From assembly GCA_043758755.1 (NCBI GenBank), contig JAYVMW010000016.1, positions 62,001-126,000 of the forward strand: a DNA stretch of 64,000 nt, written 5' to 3'. The notes beneath the pieces were generated by a model. That model was not told where the DNA came from and ran no database searches. It worked only from the letters and a program-made list of their open reading frames with translations. Every line of letters begins with the position of its first letter. Position 1 is the stretch's first letter. Origin of the DNA: Solimicrobium sp043758755. GTDB taxonomy: Bacteria > Pseudomonadota > Gammaproteobacteria > Burkholderiales > Burkholderiaceae_D. The position numbers and the translations under genes were made by a program. Shown in pieces: positions 36,150-45,265 of the stretch.

Positions 36150-37322
36150 TTATTCGGCGCTGGTGGCTGCCTCAGGATACAGTTCCGGAAATAGAAATTG
36201 GAGGGAGTCTAACGGCAATCCAAAGCGAACAGGTCCTAGCGGCGTGTCGTTCACCAGTAGCCCGGTAGAAAGCAGGCGCGATAATAAGGAACGGGCGGTG
36301 CGTTCGCCCAACCCAGTTAATTGGATAAATTCGGCGCGTGAAAGCGGTCCTGCAGCAAACGCATGAAACAGCGGCAAAATCGCTTCGGCGCGTAAGCCTT
36401 TGTCTTGCGTCGCACGAAAAATCACGAGCGCCTCAATCCGACGCTTCATGCCGTCCAAATCCAGCATTTTTCCCATGTAGTTCACTTGATCCAGGCATAT
36501 ATCCAGAAAATACTCAAGCCAATCACTTAGTCCGGCAGTGGTTAAATTTCCCCGGCCATCAAGGTCGCCGCGTCGTGGCATGTCCGCATTATTTAACCTC
36601 GCGTAGTAATCTTTAACAGAGCGGGCAAGACCGCGACTGGGCGACCACAAACCTTCCGATAAATGCCACAACGCGCATTGGGTCTGTAATCGGATCGATC
36701 GGCCGTTTCCATCCTGAAAAGGATGAACCCAGTTAGCACGATGGTGCTCACAGGCTACCGCGATCAGCCGGGTGTCCCAACTGCTCGACTGGTTGTAAAC
36801 CTCGTCCATCCTTGCTAAAAAACTGGGCAGTGACGAAGCCTCTGGCGCAACGTGACGACCAACCTCAACATCTTGTTGGCGCAATTCGCCCGGCACAATG
36901 AGTTGCCCGTCATCAGTCATACGGTCTTCTTCAGCAAGGCGAGAATACAGAATTTGGTGGGTATCCAATAAAAATTGCGATGACAGCGGCGACTGACCTG
37001 CCAGAACACGACGTTCCAACTCTCGTTCGGCCTCCATATGGGCCAATGCAACTCGCTGCAGCCGCGCAATGTTGGGCTTGTCGGAAAATTCCTTGTGCAG
37101 TGCGCGCTCGATGTTCTGCGGGTGAGTTCCCTGACCTTCAATGCGATTTGAGTAATACGAATTCATCGAGCGAACCAATTCCCGTATCGATGCACGCGCC
37201 GTTGAGTGCGCTGCGGCTGTCAGTCGCAGGGATTTGGTGGCGATCTCTGCCGCTTTCCCAATCAGCGCCGGGGGCACCGGCGAGGGCAGCAAGGGTTCAA
37301 ATTGATGTGTTTTTGAATACAT
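36150..37322 (-). CDS. Fic-domain protein (probable AMPylase) with winged helix
   Basis: 390 residues. The N-terminal helix has the inhibitory motif S58-x-x-x-E62-G63 (SNRIEG), which marks the class II autoinhibited Fic group. The catalytic loop is H200-PFQDGNGR-208, with the catalytic His and the phosphate-binding Asn/Arg. The C-terminal 80 residues look like a winged helix-turn-helix (LSRAEFIQLTGLGERTARSLLSRLLSTGLLV). Such proteins transfer AMP or a related group to targets; the HTH suggests DNA binding and autoregulation. Repeated TATTTGCCG motifs just upstream of the start are a plausible binding array. No Fic antitoxin gene is adjacent, as expected for class II. Confidence 0.9.
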   Translation of the reverse strand: MYSKTHQFEPLLPSPVPPALIGKAAEIATKSLRLTAAAHSTARASIRELVRSMNSYYSNRIEGQGTHPQNIERALHKEFSDKPNIARLQRVALAHMEAERELERRVLAGQSPLSSQFLLDTHQILYSRLAEEDRMTDDGQLIVPGELRQQDVEVGRHVAPEASSLPSFLARMDEVYNQSSSWDTRLIAVACEHHRANWVHPFQDGNGRSIRLQTQCALWHLSEGLWSPSRGLARSVKDYYARLNNADMPRRGDLDGRGNLTTAGLSDWLEYFLDICLDQVNYMGKMLDLDGMKRRIEALVIFRATQDKGLRAEAILPLFHAFAAGPLSRAEFIQLTGLGERTARSLLSRLLSTGLLVNDTPLGPVRFGLPLDSLQFLFPELYPEAATSAE

Positions 37323-37325
37323 AGA

Positions 37326-37444
37326 TATTTGCCGAGTTTATTGCCGAATATTTTATTTCATAACTAATTGATATATATGAATATAATATAAGAATACTTA
37401 CATTTATTCAAACTTATTTGCCGACTTATTTGCCGACTTATTTG
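37326..37444. repeat. Repeated ATTTGCCG motifs upstream of the Fic gene
   Basis: Three head-to-tail 12-bp units, ACTTATTTGCCG, ACTTATTTGCCG and the partial ACTTATTTG, occupy 37412-37444. Two related copies, TATTTGCCGAG (37326-37336) and TTATTGCCGAATA (37338-37350), adjoin the Fic start codon. Five copies within 120 bp at a promoter suggest an operator array for a regulator, possibly the Fic protein's own winged helix. The rest of 37351-37702 is AT-rich without a recognised gene. Confidence 0.55.
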
Positions 37445-37702
37445 TAGTGGTGATGAATTCGGCGATTACCTGGCAAATTTTATTCCGGAACTGTAGCCTG
37501 TGGCGGCAAACCACCTCAATAAGCCTGCTGGGTAGGACGGTAAAAAATTTCGTTGACGTCCGGCTGGTCAATTGCGAATGCGGCAGCGCGTGCGAACGAA
37601 TCGGCGGGAATAGCGACTTCCCTATTCGTGAAGCGATGCCTGGCGATTACAAACTACAGGCGCTTTCTCGGCAGACAGTTGAATCAGCACCTTTGTGGAA
37701 GC

Positions 37703-37966
37703 TCAAATTGGCTCGGCCAGCCAGTCCGGCAAATCGCGTAGCGTTTCTTTCAAGGCATTTAACCGCTGCGCTCCCAAATACGCGCCCCACTCCTGTTCGG
37801 CCTCAGCCACGCTCATGCGCATCTGCGCAAGAACTTCCCAACCGATCTCCGTCAGGCGTACAACCCGAGCAAGTCCGCTGGTTCCGGAATGTCGCTCAAT
37901 ATAACCACGGCGCTCCAGACCCAATCGCACGTAGTTCATCGCCTGGCGCTGGCAGCCCCGACTCAG
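37703..37966 (-). pseudogene. MarR-family regulator remnant
   Basis: The frame encodes the recognition half and C-terminus of a MarR protein: RQAMNYVRLGLERRGYIERH, ARVVRLTEIGWEVLAQM and a final helix LNALKETLRDLPDWL. Upstream the frame still reads CLSRGCQ before the core and is then closed by a TAA near 37975, with no start region of a MarR protein. So the N-terminal half is missing and the gene is a fragment. It sits between the Fic promoter and the methyltransferase. Confidence 0.65.
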
Positions 37967-38059
37967 GCAAGAAAATGAATTTTACTGTGGCAGCAATCCG
38001 CTGCACACCAGCCGGTCAGAAATCATAGGGAACGCATTTCCAGCAAGATCAATTGCCAC

Positions 38060-38842
38060 TTAACCAGAGGTCGTTGTGGGATCTGCAGTAATCAAGATGG
38101 AGTCCACAGTAAAACTTCCGTCCTTTTCGATTGAAAAATAGTCAGCTACTTCAGCACTTGCATGCTGCTGCAAAGACCGAATCGCCGTGACGTGCGATTC
38201 AGGTGTTTTCATCCGCTCGACCCAAGTTGTAAAGTCCAGCCGAAGGCGAAAACTTGTTACGGATCGAACTGCGAAGCCGGCGGCATTCAACATTTTTTCC
38301 CATTCACTGAACGATGCATTGCGCACGTGCGACGGGTCACGAAGTAATTCGAGAGTCTGTAACCACGTATTCAACAATGGTGAATCTGGCGCCATGACAT
38401 CCATAAAGACAGCCAATCCGCCAGGTTTCAATACTCGCCGCATCTGAGCAAGTCCTGCTGGAACATCATGCCAGTGATGGGCGCTGTAACGAGTGACAGC
38501 GATGTCAAATGATTTGGATGCACACGGTAGTGATTCGGCAGCACCAAGCTTGGTAACAACATTGCTCACTTCCCGACGTTTAGCTTCTTCGGCTACAACC
38601 ATGAGCATTTGCTCTGATAAATCGTAGGCGACCACCGTGTTGACCAACGGAGCCAATCGGTACGCGGCGTGACCACCACCACAACCCAAGTCCAACGCGA
38701 TTGCATCAGGACGTTGACCTATTATGTCTGCCATCAGATCAAGGTCAGCCCCATTGGCATGAACTGCACTTGTGAGGTAGGACTGCGCTCTGGGACCGAA
38801 TTGGCTGTCTACGATGGTGTTGTGGGTTCCGTTAATAATCAT
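38060..38842 (-). CDS. SAM-dependent class I methyltransferase
   Basis: 260 residues. The Rossmann motifs are clear: ALDLGCGGGHAAYRLA (motif I), VVAYDLSEQML, SFDIAVTRYSAHHWHDVP and RVLKPGGLAVFMDV. It resembles the UbiE/arsenite-methyltransferase-like branch of small-molecule methyltransferases, but the substrate is unknown. It is divergently transcribed from an XRE-family regulator 92 bp away, which probably controls it. The intervening region contains a plausible promoter (TTGTCG ... TACAAT). Confidence 0.88.
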   Translation of the reverse strand: MIINGTHNTIVDSQFGPRAQSYLTSAVHANGADLDLMADIIGQRPDAIALDLGCGGGHAAYRLAPLVNTVVAYDLSEQMLMVVAEEAKRREVSNVVTKLGAAESLPCASKSFDIAVTRYSAHHWHDVPAGLAQMRRVLKPGGLAVFMDVMAPDSPLLNTWLQTLELLRDPSHVRNASFSEWEKMLNAAGFAVRSVTSFRLRLDFTTWVERMKTPESHVTAIRSLQQHASAEVADYFSIEKDGSFTVDSILITADPTTTSG

Positions 38843-38934
38843 GAGGTACTCGACGGTTGAGGGAAGGTGAGAATATTGTCGCCCCTTATCTTAACCAGTA
38901 CAATATGAGGCTTTATCCTGGTATAAATTAAACC

Positions 38935-39714
38935 ATGCCAAGCTCCGATCGCAGCGTTCTACTTGGAGAATTCATCCGTTCTCACCGTGAACGCCTTCCT
39001 CCACCACTAAAAGCCTCAGGTCGGCGGCGCACACCTGGCATGCGCAGGGAAGAACTGGCTGAGGCTTCGGCAGTTAGCTCGACCTGGATCACCTGGCTGG
39101 AACAGGGACGCGAAGTCGCGGCATCTGTGAGCGCGCTTTCCCGTCTCGCCGTGGCGCTAAGACTTAACTCTGCTGAACGAGCCACACTGTTCGATCTTGC
39201 AGGAAAACGTGATCCGGTCCCACACGAGGAACCAAACAACGTCCTGGTTCCAGCTATTCTCAACTTGCCATCACTTGTCAGCGTCCCTGCTTATCTGCTG
39301 GATCATGCCTGGACTGCCAGAGCATGGAATCCTGGCGCTGAAAACTTATTTGCCGGCTGGTTGGACAGGGAATCAACCGAGAAGAACTTGTTGAAATTCG
39401 TGTTTTTGTCACCCGGTGCACAAACATTAATCGATGACTGGCCAGACCGATCTCGACGACTGGTTGCCGAGTTCAGGGCAGACTATAGCCGAAGCACGGA
39501 CGATATCGAGATGCAGGAATTGATAAATGAATTGTCGGCAGGGAGTAAATACTTTGTTCAATATTGGAAGGAGCAAACCGTATTGCATCGTGATGGAGGG
39601 GCACGCAGCTTCAATCACCCAGTGCACGGGAAACAAAATTTTCTGCAGACGACCCTGTTAGTCGCTTCACAGCAGGAGTGTAAGTTGGTCTGTTTAGCTC
39701 CAGTAACCTCGTGA
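38935..39714 (+). CDS. XRE-family regulator with MmyB-like domain
   Basis: 259 residues. The N-terminal helix-turn-helix (about 9-80; LGEFIRSHRERL, PGMRREELAEASAVSSTWITWLEQGR) is followed by an MmyB-like ligand-binding domain (VPAYLLDHAWTARAWNPGAENLFAGWL, FHPVHG-type motif read here as FNHPVHG). This architecture is common for regulators that control a divergently transcribed enzyme gene. Here that gene is the methyltransferase. The ligand is unknown. Confidence 0.9.
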   Translation: MPSSDRSVLLGEFIRSHRERLPPPLKASGRRRTPGMRREELAEASAVSSTWITWLEQGREVAASVSALSRLAVALRLNSAERATLFDLAGKRDPVPHEEPNNVLVPAILNLPSLVSVPAYLLDHAWTARAWNPGAENLFAGWLDRESTEKNLLKFVFLSPGAQTLIDDWPDRSRRLVAEFRADYSRSTDDIEMQELINELSAGSKYFVQYWKEQTVLHRDGGARSFNHPVHGKQNFLQTTLLVASQQECKLVCLAPVTS

Positions 39715-39782
39715 GTCAACTTTTGAATTTCCGTTGTAGCCCAGATGTCATCAACAATAAAACCGCTCCATGGAAATTGCAA

Positions 39783-40934
39783 TCAATTTGATTTATCGGC
39801 AACTTCAGGATCAACCATAGCGGCAATTTTCACTGCAATCAGTTGCGGTTGAGAGCCCTGCAAATTGGTCAGAACGATCACTGTCAGATTTCTATCGGGA
39901 TAGGCTATGCGCCAGACCGCAGTACCGCCGCCATATGACACGGCCTTATAGGGGCCGCCGGGCTGCTCGGTGTCAAAGCCAAGACCAAAATCACCGTCCT
40001 TGCCGCTGTTGAGTTTGAAAGGCACCGACATTTCTTTCAGACTTGCGGCATTGACCACGGTCCCTGCTGCAAAGGCATTTTCCAAATTGACGAGATCGCG
40101 TATCGTACCGTTGATCGCACCGGCAGGCGCCATGTAGTCCGGCATGTATTTAGAGCCATAATGGAAAATCTTGTCACTTTGCACCACCGGACCTCGCTCA
40201 CCCACCAATAGTCTTGCGTGATCTTTGGTGATATCAAGGGTTGTATACAAATCACTGCGCGCCGGAACAATAGACCAGCCATCGCCATAGGTAACGCCGG
40301 TTATGTCAGCGGGTTTTAATACTCGCGCTTCCACAAATTTTTCGTAAGGCATGCCGGAAATTTTTTCGATGATCATGCCAAGAATCGTGTACCCGGTCTG
40401 GTTATAGGCGCTTTCTCTTCCAATGGGCTTTAACGGTTTTTTGGCAAGGATTTTAAACAGTTCCCCGCGCTCGCCGGTAATTGGTGTCAAGTTAACGCCG
40501 TCGGTAATTTCATCCGGCAGACCCGAAGTATGCGACAGGCAATTGCGGATTGTGACTTTGGACCATTTGGCAGGTAATTGCGAAAGGACCTTGGTGATTG
40601 ATTCATCGAGTGTGATTTTTCCATCCTGTACCAGGACCATTGTGGCCGAGGCGGTAAATATCTTGGTCATCGACGCCAGCGAATAGGAAGTGTCCAGTGT
40701 GACAGGCACGTTCAGTTCAATACTGGCCAAACCGTAGACGCTTTCTTTAATGACCTGATTGTTCTGGATTACGGCAACCGCCATGCCGGGGATATGTTTT
40801 CTGGCCATTTCTGCGTGGACGAAATCGTCGATGTTATCAGCGCTGGCATTGCATGCGGTCGCTGACAAGGCAAACAATGCCATATATGCCAAACAAATTT
40901 CTGGCCGGGTAACCGGATTGCGCGTCATCTTCAT
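39783..40934 (-). CDS. Serine hydrolase, beta-lactamase/class C family
   Basis: 383 residues from the ATG at 40934, supported by GGAG 7 bp upstream and a signal peptide (EICLAYMALFALSATACNASA). Longer in-frame starts lack this. The active-site SxxK is SMTK, the second motif is YNQTGY (Y-x-N-like variant) and the third is YGGGTAV in the place of the usual HTG/KTG. It belongs with D-aminopeptidases, esterases and penicillin-binding-like hydrolases rather than proven beta-lactamases. It is probably periplasmic, and its substrate is unknown. Confidence 0.86.
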   Translation of the reverse strand: MKMTRNPVTRPEICLAYMALFALSATACNASADNIDDFVHAEMARKHIPGMAVAVIQNNQVIKESVYGLASIELNVPVTLDTSYSLASMTKIFTASATMVLVQDGKITLDESITKVLSQLPAKWSKVTIRNCLSHTSGLPDEITDGVNLTPITGERGELFKILAKKPLKPIGRESAYNQTGYTILGMIIEKISGMPYEKFVEARVLKPADITGVTYGDGWSIVPARSDLYTTLDITKDHARLLVGERGPVVQSDKIFHYGSKYMPDYMAPAGAINGTIRDLVNLENAFAAGTVVNAASLKEMSVPFKLNSGKDGDFGLGFDTEQPGGPYKAVSYGGGTAVWRIAYPDRNLTVIVLTNLQGSQPQLIAVKIAAMVDPEVADKSN

Positions 40935-41328
40935 AGTCATGCTCCAGGTATTGGTTAAGTTAAGCGAATTTATGGGGCTATGGCGTGCGACATGTTTGCT
41001 GTTTATTGCATAGCCAGGCGTCACTGTATTTGCCGGGATGATTTGCTTCAATGGCGAAGCGATGAGTCGCTAAATTATTTGGATGAATTGCCATTTGCAG
41101 CGACAAAGCGGAAATGTGTAAATGTCCGCGAATGCTCGCTGTGTGCCCTTATGCGACATTCGTTGAAACTCGAATTTCACGAAAGCTGCCATTCGTACTG
41201 AAAAATATTCGGATTACATGATCATCGGAGTTAGCTTGAAGCGACTATGAGGCCGATTGCTGCTCCATGATTGCCATTGCGTCCCTGGCAGGCGCGTTTG
41301 ATCAACAGATCTGATCAGTGACGATGAT
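40935..41328. other. Intergenic, no gene seen
   Basis: 394 bp between the serine hydrolase promoter and the 3' end of the porin gene. No convincing ORF, RNA or repeat was recognised. Confidence 0.4.
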
Positions 41329-42699
41329 TTAAAAATATACGTGCAAGCGCGCTCCGATGATATTGACTGGCCCACGGCGATCCGCGTTGTAACCAGGATT
41401 GGTTATCCGTTGCAAGTCGAACGTGAAGTTTTGGCCTTTGTGTAGTTGAGTGTTGTAGTACGCTTCAAGAACGCTTTCGCGCGCATAATGTGGAAGCATG
41501 CCATCACCTAAAAAACCGCCCAGGCCGCCGTCTGCCAAATAATTACGGTGATCTTTGTTGAGCCCATTCGAGGCGAACGCTAAACCGATCGCATCATCGG
41601 CACGATGCCAATAGTTGCCTTTGATAGATACACCCGCAGACACGGTATTATCAATTTCAGTGAACGCATATTCTTCGATCTTATCGTCGGCCCAACTGCC
41701 TCGCGCAAATACGCCAATGTCGTCGCCAATTGCTTGCTCGAAGCTGATCCCGTATCCATGTTTGGCGGCATCGTTACGAACCGACGTTGCATCTGGGATC
41801 GACCCGGTCAAAGAAGCTGCGTCGATAGCGTCACGATATGATCCAGCGTAAGTCAGATTGCGAAATGCAAGCAGGCGAACAATGCTGGGAAAGCCAAACG
41901 TCGTCTGGTCATGTTCCAATTCAATGGTATCGCCGTGATGGCGTTCCAAGTTGTAATCGAGTACGCTGCCGTTGGCGACCAATGGCTCCATGTATCGGCC
42001 CATCCGAAAGACCCAGTCGTCCCAATAAAGCTCTGCTGTCGCACCGATTGAATACGCAAGGGCGTCGGCAGCATAGTCCCACGCGCCGTGCGTGATCAAA
42101 GCCCAATTGAGGAACTGTGAGCGGGGATCATTGGCGTAGCTGTTCTTCTCAAACAAATCTGTTTGCGTCAATTTGCCCACGGTCAGTACTAATCGCCGCT
42201 TGCCATAGTTCCCAGCCAACTGGTTCAGGTCGTCTTCGACGGGAGTGCTTTCATTGCCCAGGTCAATTGTTTGACGAATGAAGGCCCTTGCCCAGTAAAA
42301 ACGCATAACCGGACCGCCGTTTTTCTGGATCTCACCATTGTTAATGCCGTCCAGGCCGTGCAAATCTGAAAATGGCTTGCCTTGCACACCTTCCGGATCC
42401 AGATAGAGTTCAGCGCCATGCCAAAGTCGTGCACCGAAGTAAGCCGTCACCGAGAATGTGTAGCCATCCTCAGGTTCCGGAAGTAGACTTTGTGCCCCTG
42501 AATAAGAAGCATAGAATCCGTTCTTGTGTTGCCAGACATAGGTGCTCTGCGCATGAAAATTCCACCACGGCATTTCACTAATATCGGTTGATGTAACTTC
42601 ATTGCCTTCCTGTGCGAAACTGGGAATTGGTTGGAGCGCTGCGACCAGCGCAATTAACGCGAACGTGCAATGCCAAAGCCAGACCTGTAGCTTTTTCAT
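41329..42699 (-). CDS. OprB-like carbohydrate-selective porin
   Basis: 456 residues from the ATG at 42699 with a signal peptide (CTFALIALVAALQPIPSFAQ). The pattern is that of OprB-type 16-strand porins: MPWWNFHAQSTYVWQHKNGFYASYSGAQSL, GAELYLDPEGVQGKPFS, GKLTQTDLFEKNSYANDPRSQFLNWAL and a final aromatic LHVYF. It lies downstream of the NRAMP transporter on the same strand (123-bp gap). It may therefore serve metal or small-solute entry for that transporter rather than sugar uptake; this is inference from position. Confidence 0.85.
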   Translation of the reverse strand: MKKLQVWLWHCTFALIALVAALQPIPSFAQEGNEVTSTDISEMPWWNFHAQSTYVWQHKNGFYASYSGAQSLLPEPEDGYTFSVTAYFGARLWHGAELYLDPEGVQGKPFSDLHGLDGINNGEIQKNGGPVMRFYWARAFIRQTIDLGNESTPVEDDLNQLAGNYGKRRLVLTVGKLTQTDLFEKNSYANDPRSQFLNWALITHGAWDYAADALAYSIGATAELYWDDWVFRMGRYMEPLVANGSVLDYNLERHHGDTIELEHDQTTFGFPSIVRLLAFRNLTYAGSYRDAIDAASLTGSIPDATSVRNDAAKHGYGISFEQAIGDDIGVFARGSWADDKIEEYAFTEIDNTVSAGVSIKGNYWHRADDAIGLAFASNGLNKDHRNYLADGGLGGFLGDGMLPHYARESVLEAYYNTQLHKGQNFTFDLQRITNPGYNADRRGPVNIIGARLHVYF

Positions 42700-42821
42700 G
42701 TTGAATGATTCTTTCAATCTGTTGTGTTGGCCGGTGCACCGCAAAATGACGGACGAACGCCGCCCCTGGCGCGACACCAGTAGTGAATTTGTAATTTGTG
42801 ATTATTCGGTGTGAACGAGCC

Positions 42822-44456
42822 TCAGCTGGTCAGTTGAATCACCTTGATAATGACCATCAGTACCGCGATCACCAGATAGCCGCGGAGCACGCCCATCCAG
42901 AATCGGGTGGACCCGCTCAGCTTGGTCGGCAGTAACTGATCCAAAGGTGGCATGCGCCAACCATCCATTATCGACCGGCTTGGTTTGGTTTCTGCATCGA
43001 CTGGCACTTCACCGCTGGCAACGCGATAGGCTCGAACCGCCAGTGCTCCCAAGCCGACGACGACGCCCACGATTGCACCCGCAACCAGAATGTCGACAAT
43101 TTTTTCTCCTGGCAGGTCTGGGAAAATAACCGCAGCAGTCAGAACAATCGACAAAATCACCAGTACGCCTACGACCACAGCAGTAAATGCATTGGTCACG
43201 CGCCCATTCACCCACGGACCCAGTACTTGCTTGTCATTGCACAGCAACAGAAGAAATACCGATGCGCTCGGCAGCAGTACGCCGGCTAATGTTTGTACAG
43301 CGTTGGTCAGCAAGCCAAGTGGAACGCCAGGCAGCAAAACCAATGCGGCAGCGGCCACGATTAACACGCAGTAAATGGCATAAAAACCTTTGGCGTCACC
43401 CGGCTTTCGGTGCAGAGAATGCTTCAACGTCATGACATCGCCAATCGCATACGCCGTCGATAATGAAATTGCTGCTGCGCCGATGATGCTGGCGTCAATC
43501 AGTGCGATTGCAAACAACGCCGCAGGCAGGCGACCGCAATACTTAGCCAGTCCTTCCGCAACAGCGCCAGAATCGACAAATTTGCCCGCTTCAGGAGTAC
43601 CCGCAAATACATGCGCCATGACCGCCATGATCGCCACTGCGCCAACGATCACCAGCACGATACCCAGCCATAGATCGATGCGCTCGTAGCGGATGAAGCG
43701 GGGCGTAATACGCTTGTCGATTACGTAGCTCTGCTGAAAGAACAACTGCCAGGGAGCTACTGTGGTTCCAATGATGCCGATGATCAGTAGCAGTACATCA
43801 CCAATGGGTGCGTTGGCAGGCAAGCCTGGCACCACAAAATCGTGCACTACCGACGCAACCGGAGGATGCACCATCAGGATTAATGGCAACAACACCAGGC
43901 TACCGGCAACCAGCGCCATCGAGAACCGTTCAAAGCGCCGAAAGTCTCCCGTGCTGGCCGCAGCGATGACCAATAAGGCTGAGCACAACACGCCGGCAAC
44001 CTTCGGCAAACCTAGGTAGCTAAGTCCCAGACTGATTCCGATAAACTCGGTGACGATTGTCAACGCATTCAGCAAAAATAGATCGATGACACTGAACGCC
44101 CCCCAAAACTTACCGAACCGTTCCAGGATCAGACGGGCATGTCCGACACCAGTCACTGCGCCGAGACGCAGTACCATTTCCTGATTTACATACAACACAG
44201 GAATCAGTAATGCCAACGTCCATAGCAACGTTGTGCCGTAGTTTTGACCTGCTTGCGAATAGGTGCTGAACGCACCCGCGTCGTTGTCACCGACCATGAC
44301 AATCAGGCCCGGCCCGAGGATGGCGCACAGCGTTTTGAATCGCGCCAGTAAGCTCGTGCGTGGACCGACATCTGCTTGAGCTATCGTGCCAAACGCGCCA
44401 CGGATATCGCCAACATGCTCGCTATCGAGTACGGTATTAGTGTTCAAATTGGACAT
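42822..44456 (-). CDS. NRAMP-family divalent cation transporter, non-canonical
   Basis: 544 residues with about 12 membrane helices. The fold is NRAMP-like, but key residues differ. Helix 1 reads GPGLIVMVGDNDAGAF in place of the classic DPGN, keeping the Asp but replacing the Asn. Helix 6 reads TTVAPWQLFFQQS in place of the MPH motif, so the metal-ligand Met is Ala. Substitutions of this kind occur in NRAMP-related magnesium transporters, so Mg or another hard cation may be carried rather than Mn/Fe. The start has GGGAG 6 bp upstream. Two very small ORFs precede it and a porin follows on the same strand. Confidence 0.85.
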   Translation of the reverse strand: MSNLNTNTVLDSEHVGDIRGAFGTIAQADVGPRTSLLARFKTLCAILGPGLIVMVGDNDAGAFSTYSQAGQNYGTTLLWTLALLIPVLYVNQEMVLRLGAVTGVGHARLILERFGKFWGAFSVIDLFLLNALTIVTEFIGISLGLSYLGLPKVAGVLCSALLVIAAASTGDFRRFERFSMALVAGSLVLLPLILMVHPPVASVVHDFVVPGLPANAPIGDVLLLIIGIIGTTVAPWQLFFQQSYVIDKRITPRFIRYERIDLWLGIVLVIVGAVAIMAVMAHVFAGTPEAGKFVDSGAVAEGLAKYCGRLPAALFAIALIDASIIGAAAISLSTAYAIGDVMTLKHSLHRKPGDAKGFYAIYCVLIVAAAALVLLPGVPLGLLTNAVQTLAGVLLPSASVFLLLLCNDKQVLGPWVNGRVTNAFTAVVVGVLVILSIVLTAAVIFPDLPGEKIVDILVAGAIVGVVVGLGALAVRAYRVASGEVPVDAETKPSRSIMDGWRMPPLDQLLPTKLSGSTRFWMGVLRGYLVIAVLMVIIKVIQLTS

Positions 44457-44470
44457 AGATACTCCCAGAT

Positions 44471-44626
44471 TTAATTAACTGACTTATTGATCGGATGCTT
44501 GTACAAGCGCGATAACAGGTGCTTGACCCGAACAAAATCCAGTTTTGCTCTAATCAAAGTGATCTGAGGTTCCTGATTGATTTGGTGCAGAGCGCTGACG
44601 CCTGCGATGAGATTTGCGTAATTCAT
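44471..44626 (-). CDS. Small ORF, 51 residues, upstream of the NRAMP gene
   Basis: Begins at the ATG at 44626 with GGAG 7 bp upstream (TTTGGAGTAGCAAAATG) and ends 14 bp before the NRAMP start. It encodes MNYANLIAGVSALHQIN followed by a basic C-terminal half (LDFVRVKHLLSRLYKH). No family was recognised. The ribosome binding site and spacing suggest it is translated with the transporter, as a small partner protein or leader peptide. It could also be a chance ORF. Confidence 0.5.
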   Translation of the reverse strand: MNYANLIAGVSALHQINQEPQITLIRAKLDFVRVKHLLSRLYKHPINKSVN

Positions 44627-44674
44627 TTTGCTACTCCAAAACGGTTGATATGCCAGGGAGTAGCAGGCGATCAA

Positions 44675-44782
44675 CTAGCCGGTCAGAACAATCACCAACC
44701 GGAAAGGTGCCACGCTGCTCCACAGAGCGATTGGGTTTAAGTAATTGTAAGGATAGCGACAACTACTACAGTCATCGGTCAT
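44675..44782 (-). CDS. Very small ORF, 35 residues, with CxxC motif
   Basis: ATG at 44782 preceded by a near-perfect ribosome binding site, GGAGGT, 4 bp away. The product begins MTDDCSSCRYPYNYLNP (a CxxC motif) and continues in a hydrophobic stretch (IALWSSVAPFRLVIVLTG) that could cross the membrane. It ends 48 bp before the 51-residue ORF and both precede the NRAMP gene on the same strand. It may be a metal-responsive micropeptide or leader. Unrecognised; support comes from the ribosome binding site and position. Confidence 0.5.
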   Translation of the reverse strand: MTDDCSSCRYPYNYLNPIALWSSVAPFRLVIVLTG

Positions 44783-44863
44783 GGTGACCTCCGGTTGATT
44801 GATCAAAGCCTGCCCAGGAATCTGAGCAAACTGCTTAATTCATTGATGGCGTTGATGCGCATG

Positions 44864-44882
44864 GCAATGGGATGCCCATTGC
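44864..44882. promoter_or_regulatory. Palindrome upstream of the NRAMP leader ORFs
   Basis: GCAATGGG-ATG-CCCATTGC is a perfect 8-bp inverted repeat located 82 bp upstream of the first small ORF. It lies in a 480-bp gap between the NRAMP unit (minus) and the CsoR-family gene (plus). It is a candidate operator for the NRAMP unit; the regulator is unknown. No longer gene was recognised in this gap. Confidence 0.4.
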
Positions 44883-45184
44883 ACGATGCGAATCGCACAT
44901 AGCAAACAGATTTGCCGATCAAAAATAATCAGACAAATGACACGAGTAGTTTTTTTGGGGGGAGTTGAATGTTGAGACCGGAGTCATCAACTTTGCGACA
45001 CCACCATCCGCCAGACGCAAGATGATGGCAAGTGAAACTTGCTGGAGATCTTACTTAAGGCAGAACCAAACCGACCTGGTTTGGCAACGACAACTATCTA
45101 AACTAGTACCCACAAAGGGACTCCATAAAATGAAAACAGGCGGATTTTATGCCTGAGAAACGTTGGCGTCAAGTAAAATTATCC

Positions 45185-45198
45185 TATCCGGGGGGATA
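45185..45198. promoter_or_regulatory. CsoR/FrmR-type operator
   Basis: TATCCGGGGGGATA has the form expected for CsoR/RcnR/FrmR operators: a G tract flanked by inverted AT-rich ends. It lies 68 bp upstream of the start of a gene for a regulator of exactly this family, so it is very likely the autoregulatory site. Confidence 0.65.
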
Positions 45199-45265
45199 CG
45201 ATCAGAATTATTTACAAAGCGCCGTGATAAGATGCCGCTGCAATCTAGATTGTCTTAAATAGGAA

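Noticed and set aside
35992..36366. 124-codon plus-strand frame
   Set aside because: Its second half is antisense to the well-supported Fic gene and the first part is promoter sequence.
37447..38028. 193-codon plus-strand frame
   Set aside because: It covers the MarR remnant on the opposite strand, has no recognisable motif and ends at the methyltransferase 3' region.
44965..45156. 63-codon frame after a GGGGGG tract
   Set aside because: The tract touches the TTG start with no spacing, the product has no recognisable feature, and the G tract is more likely regulatory.
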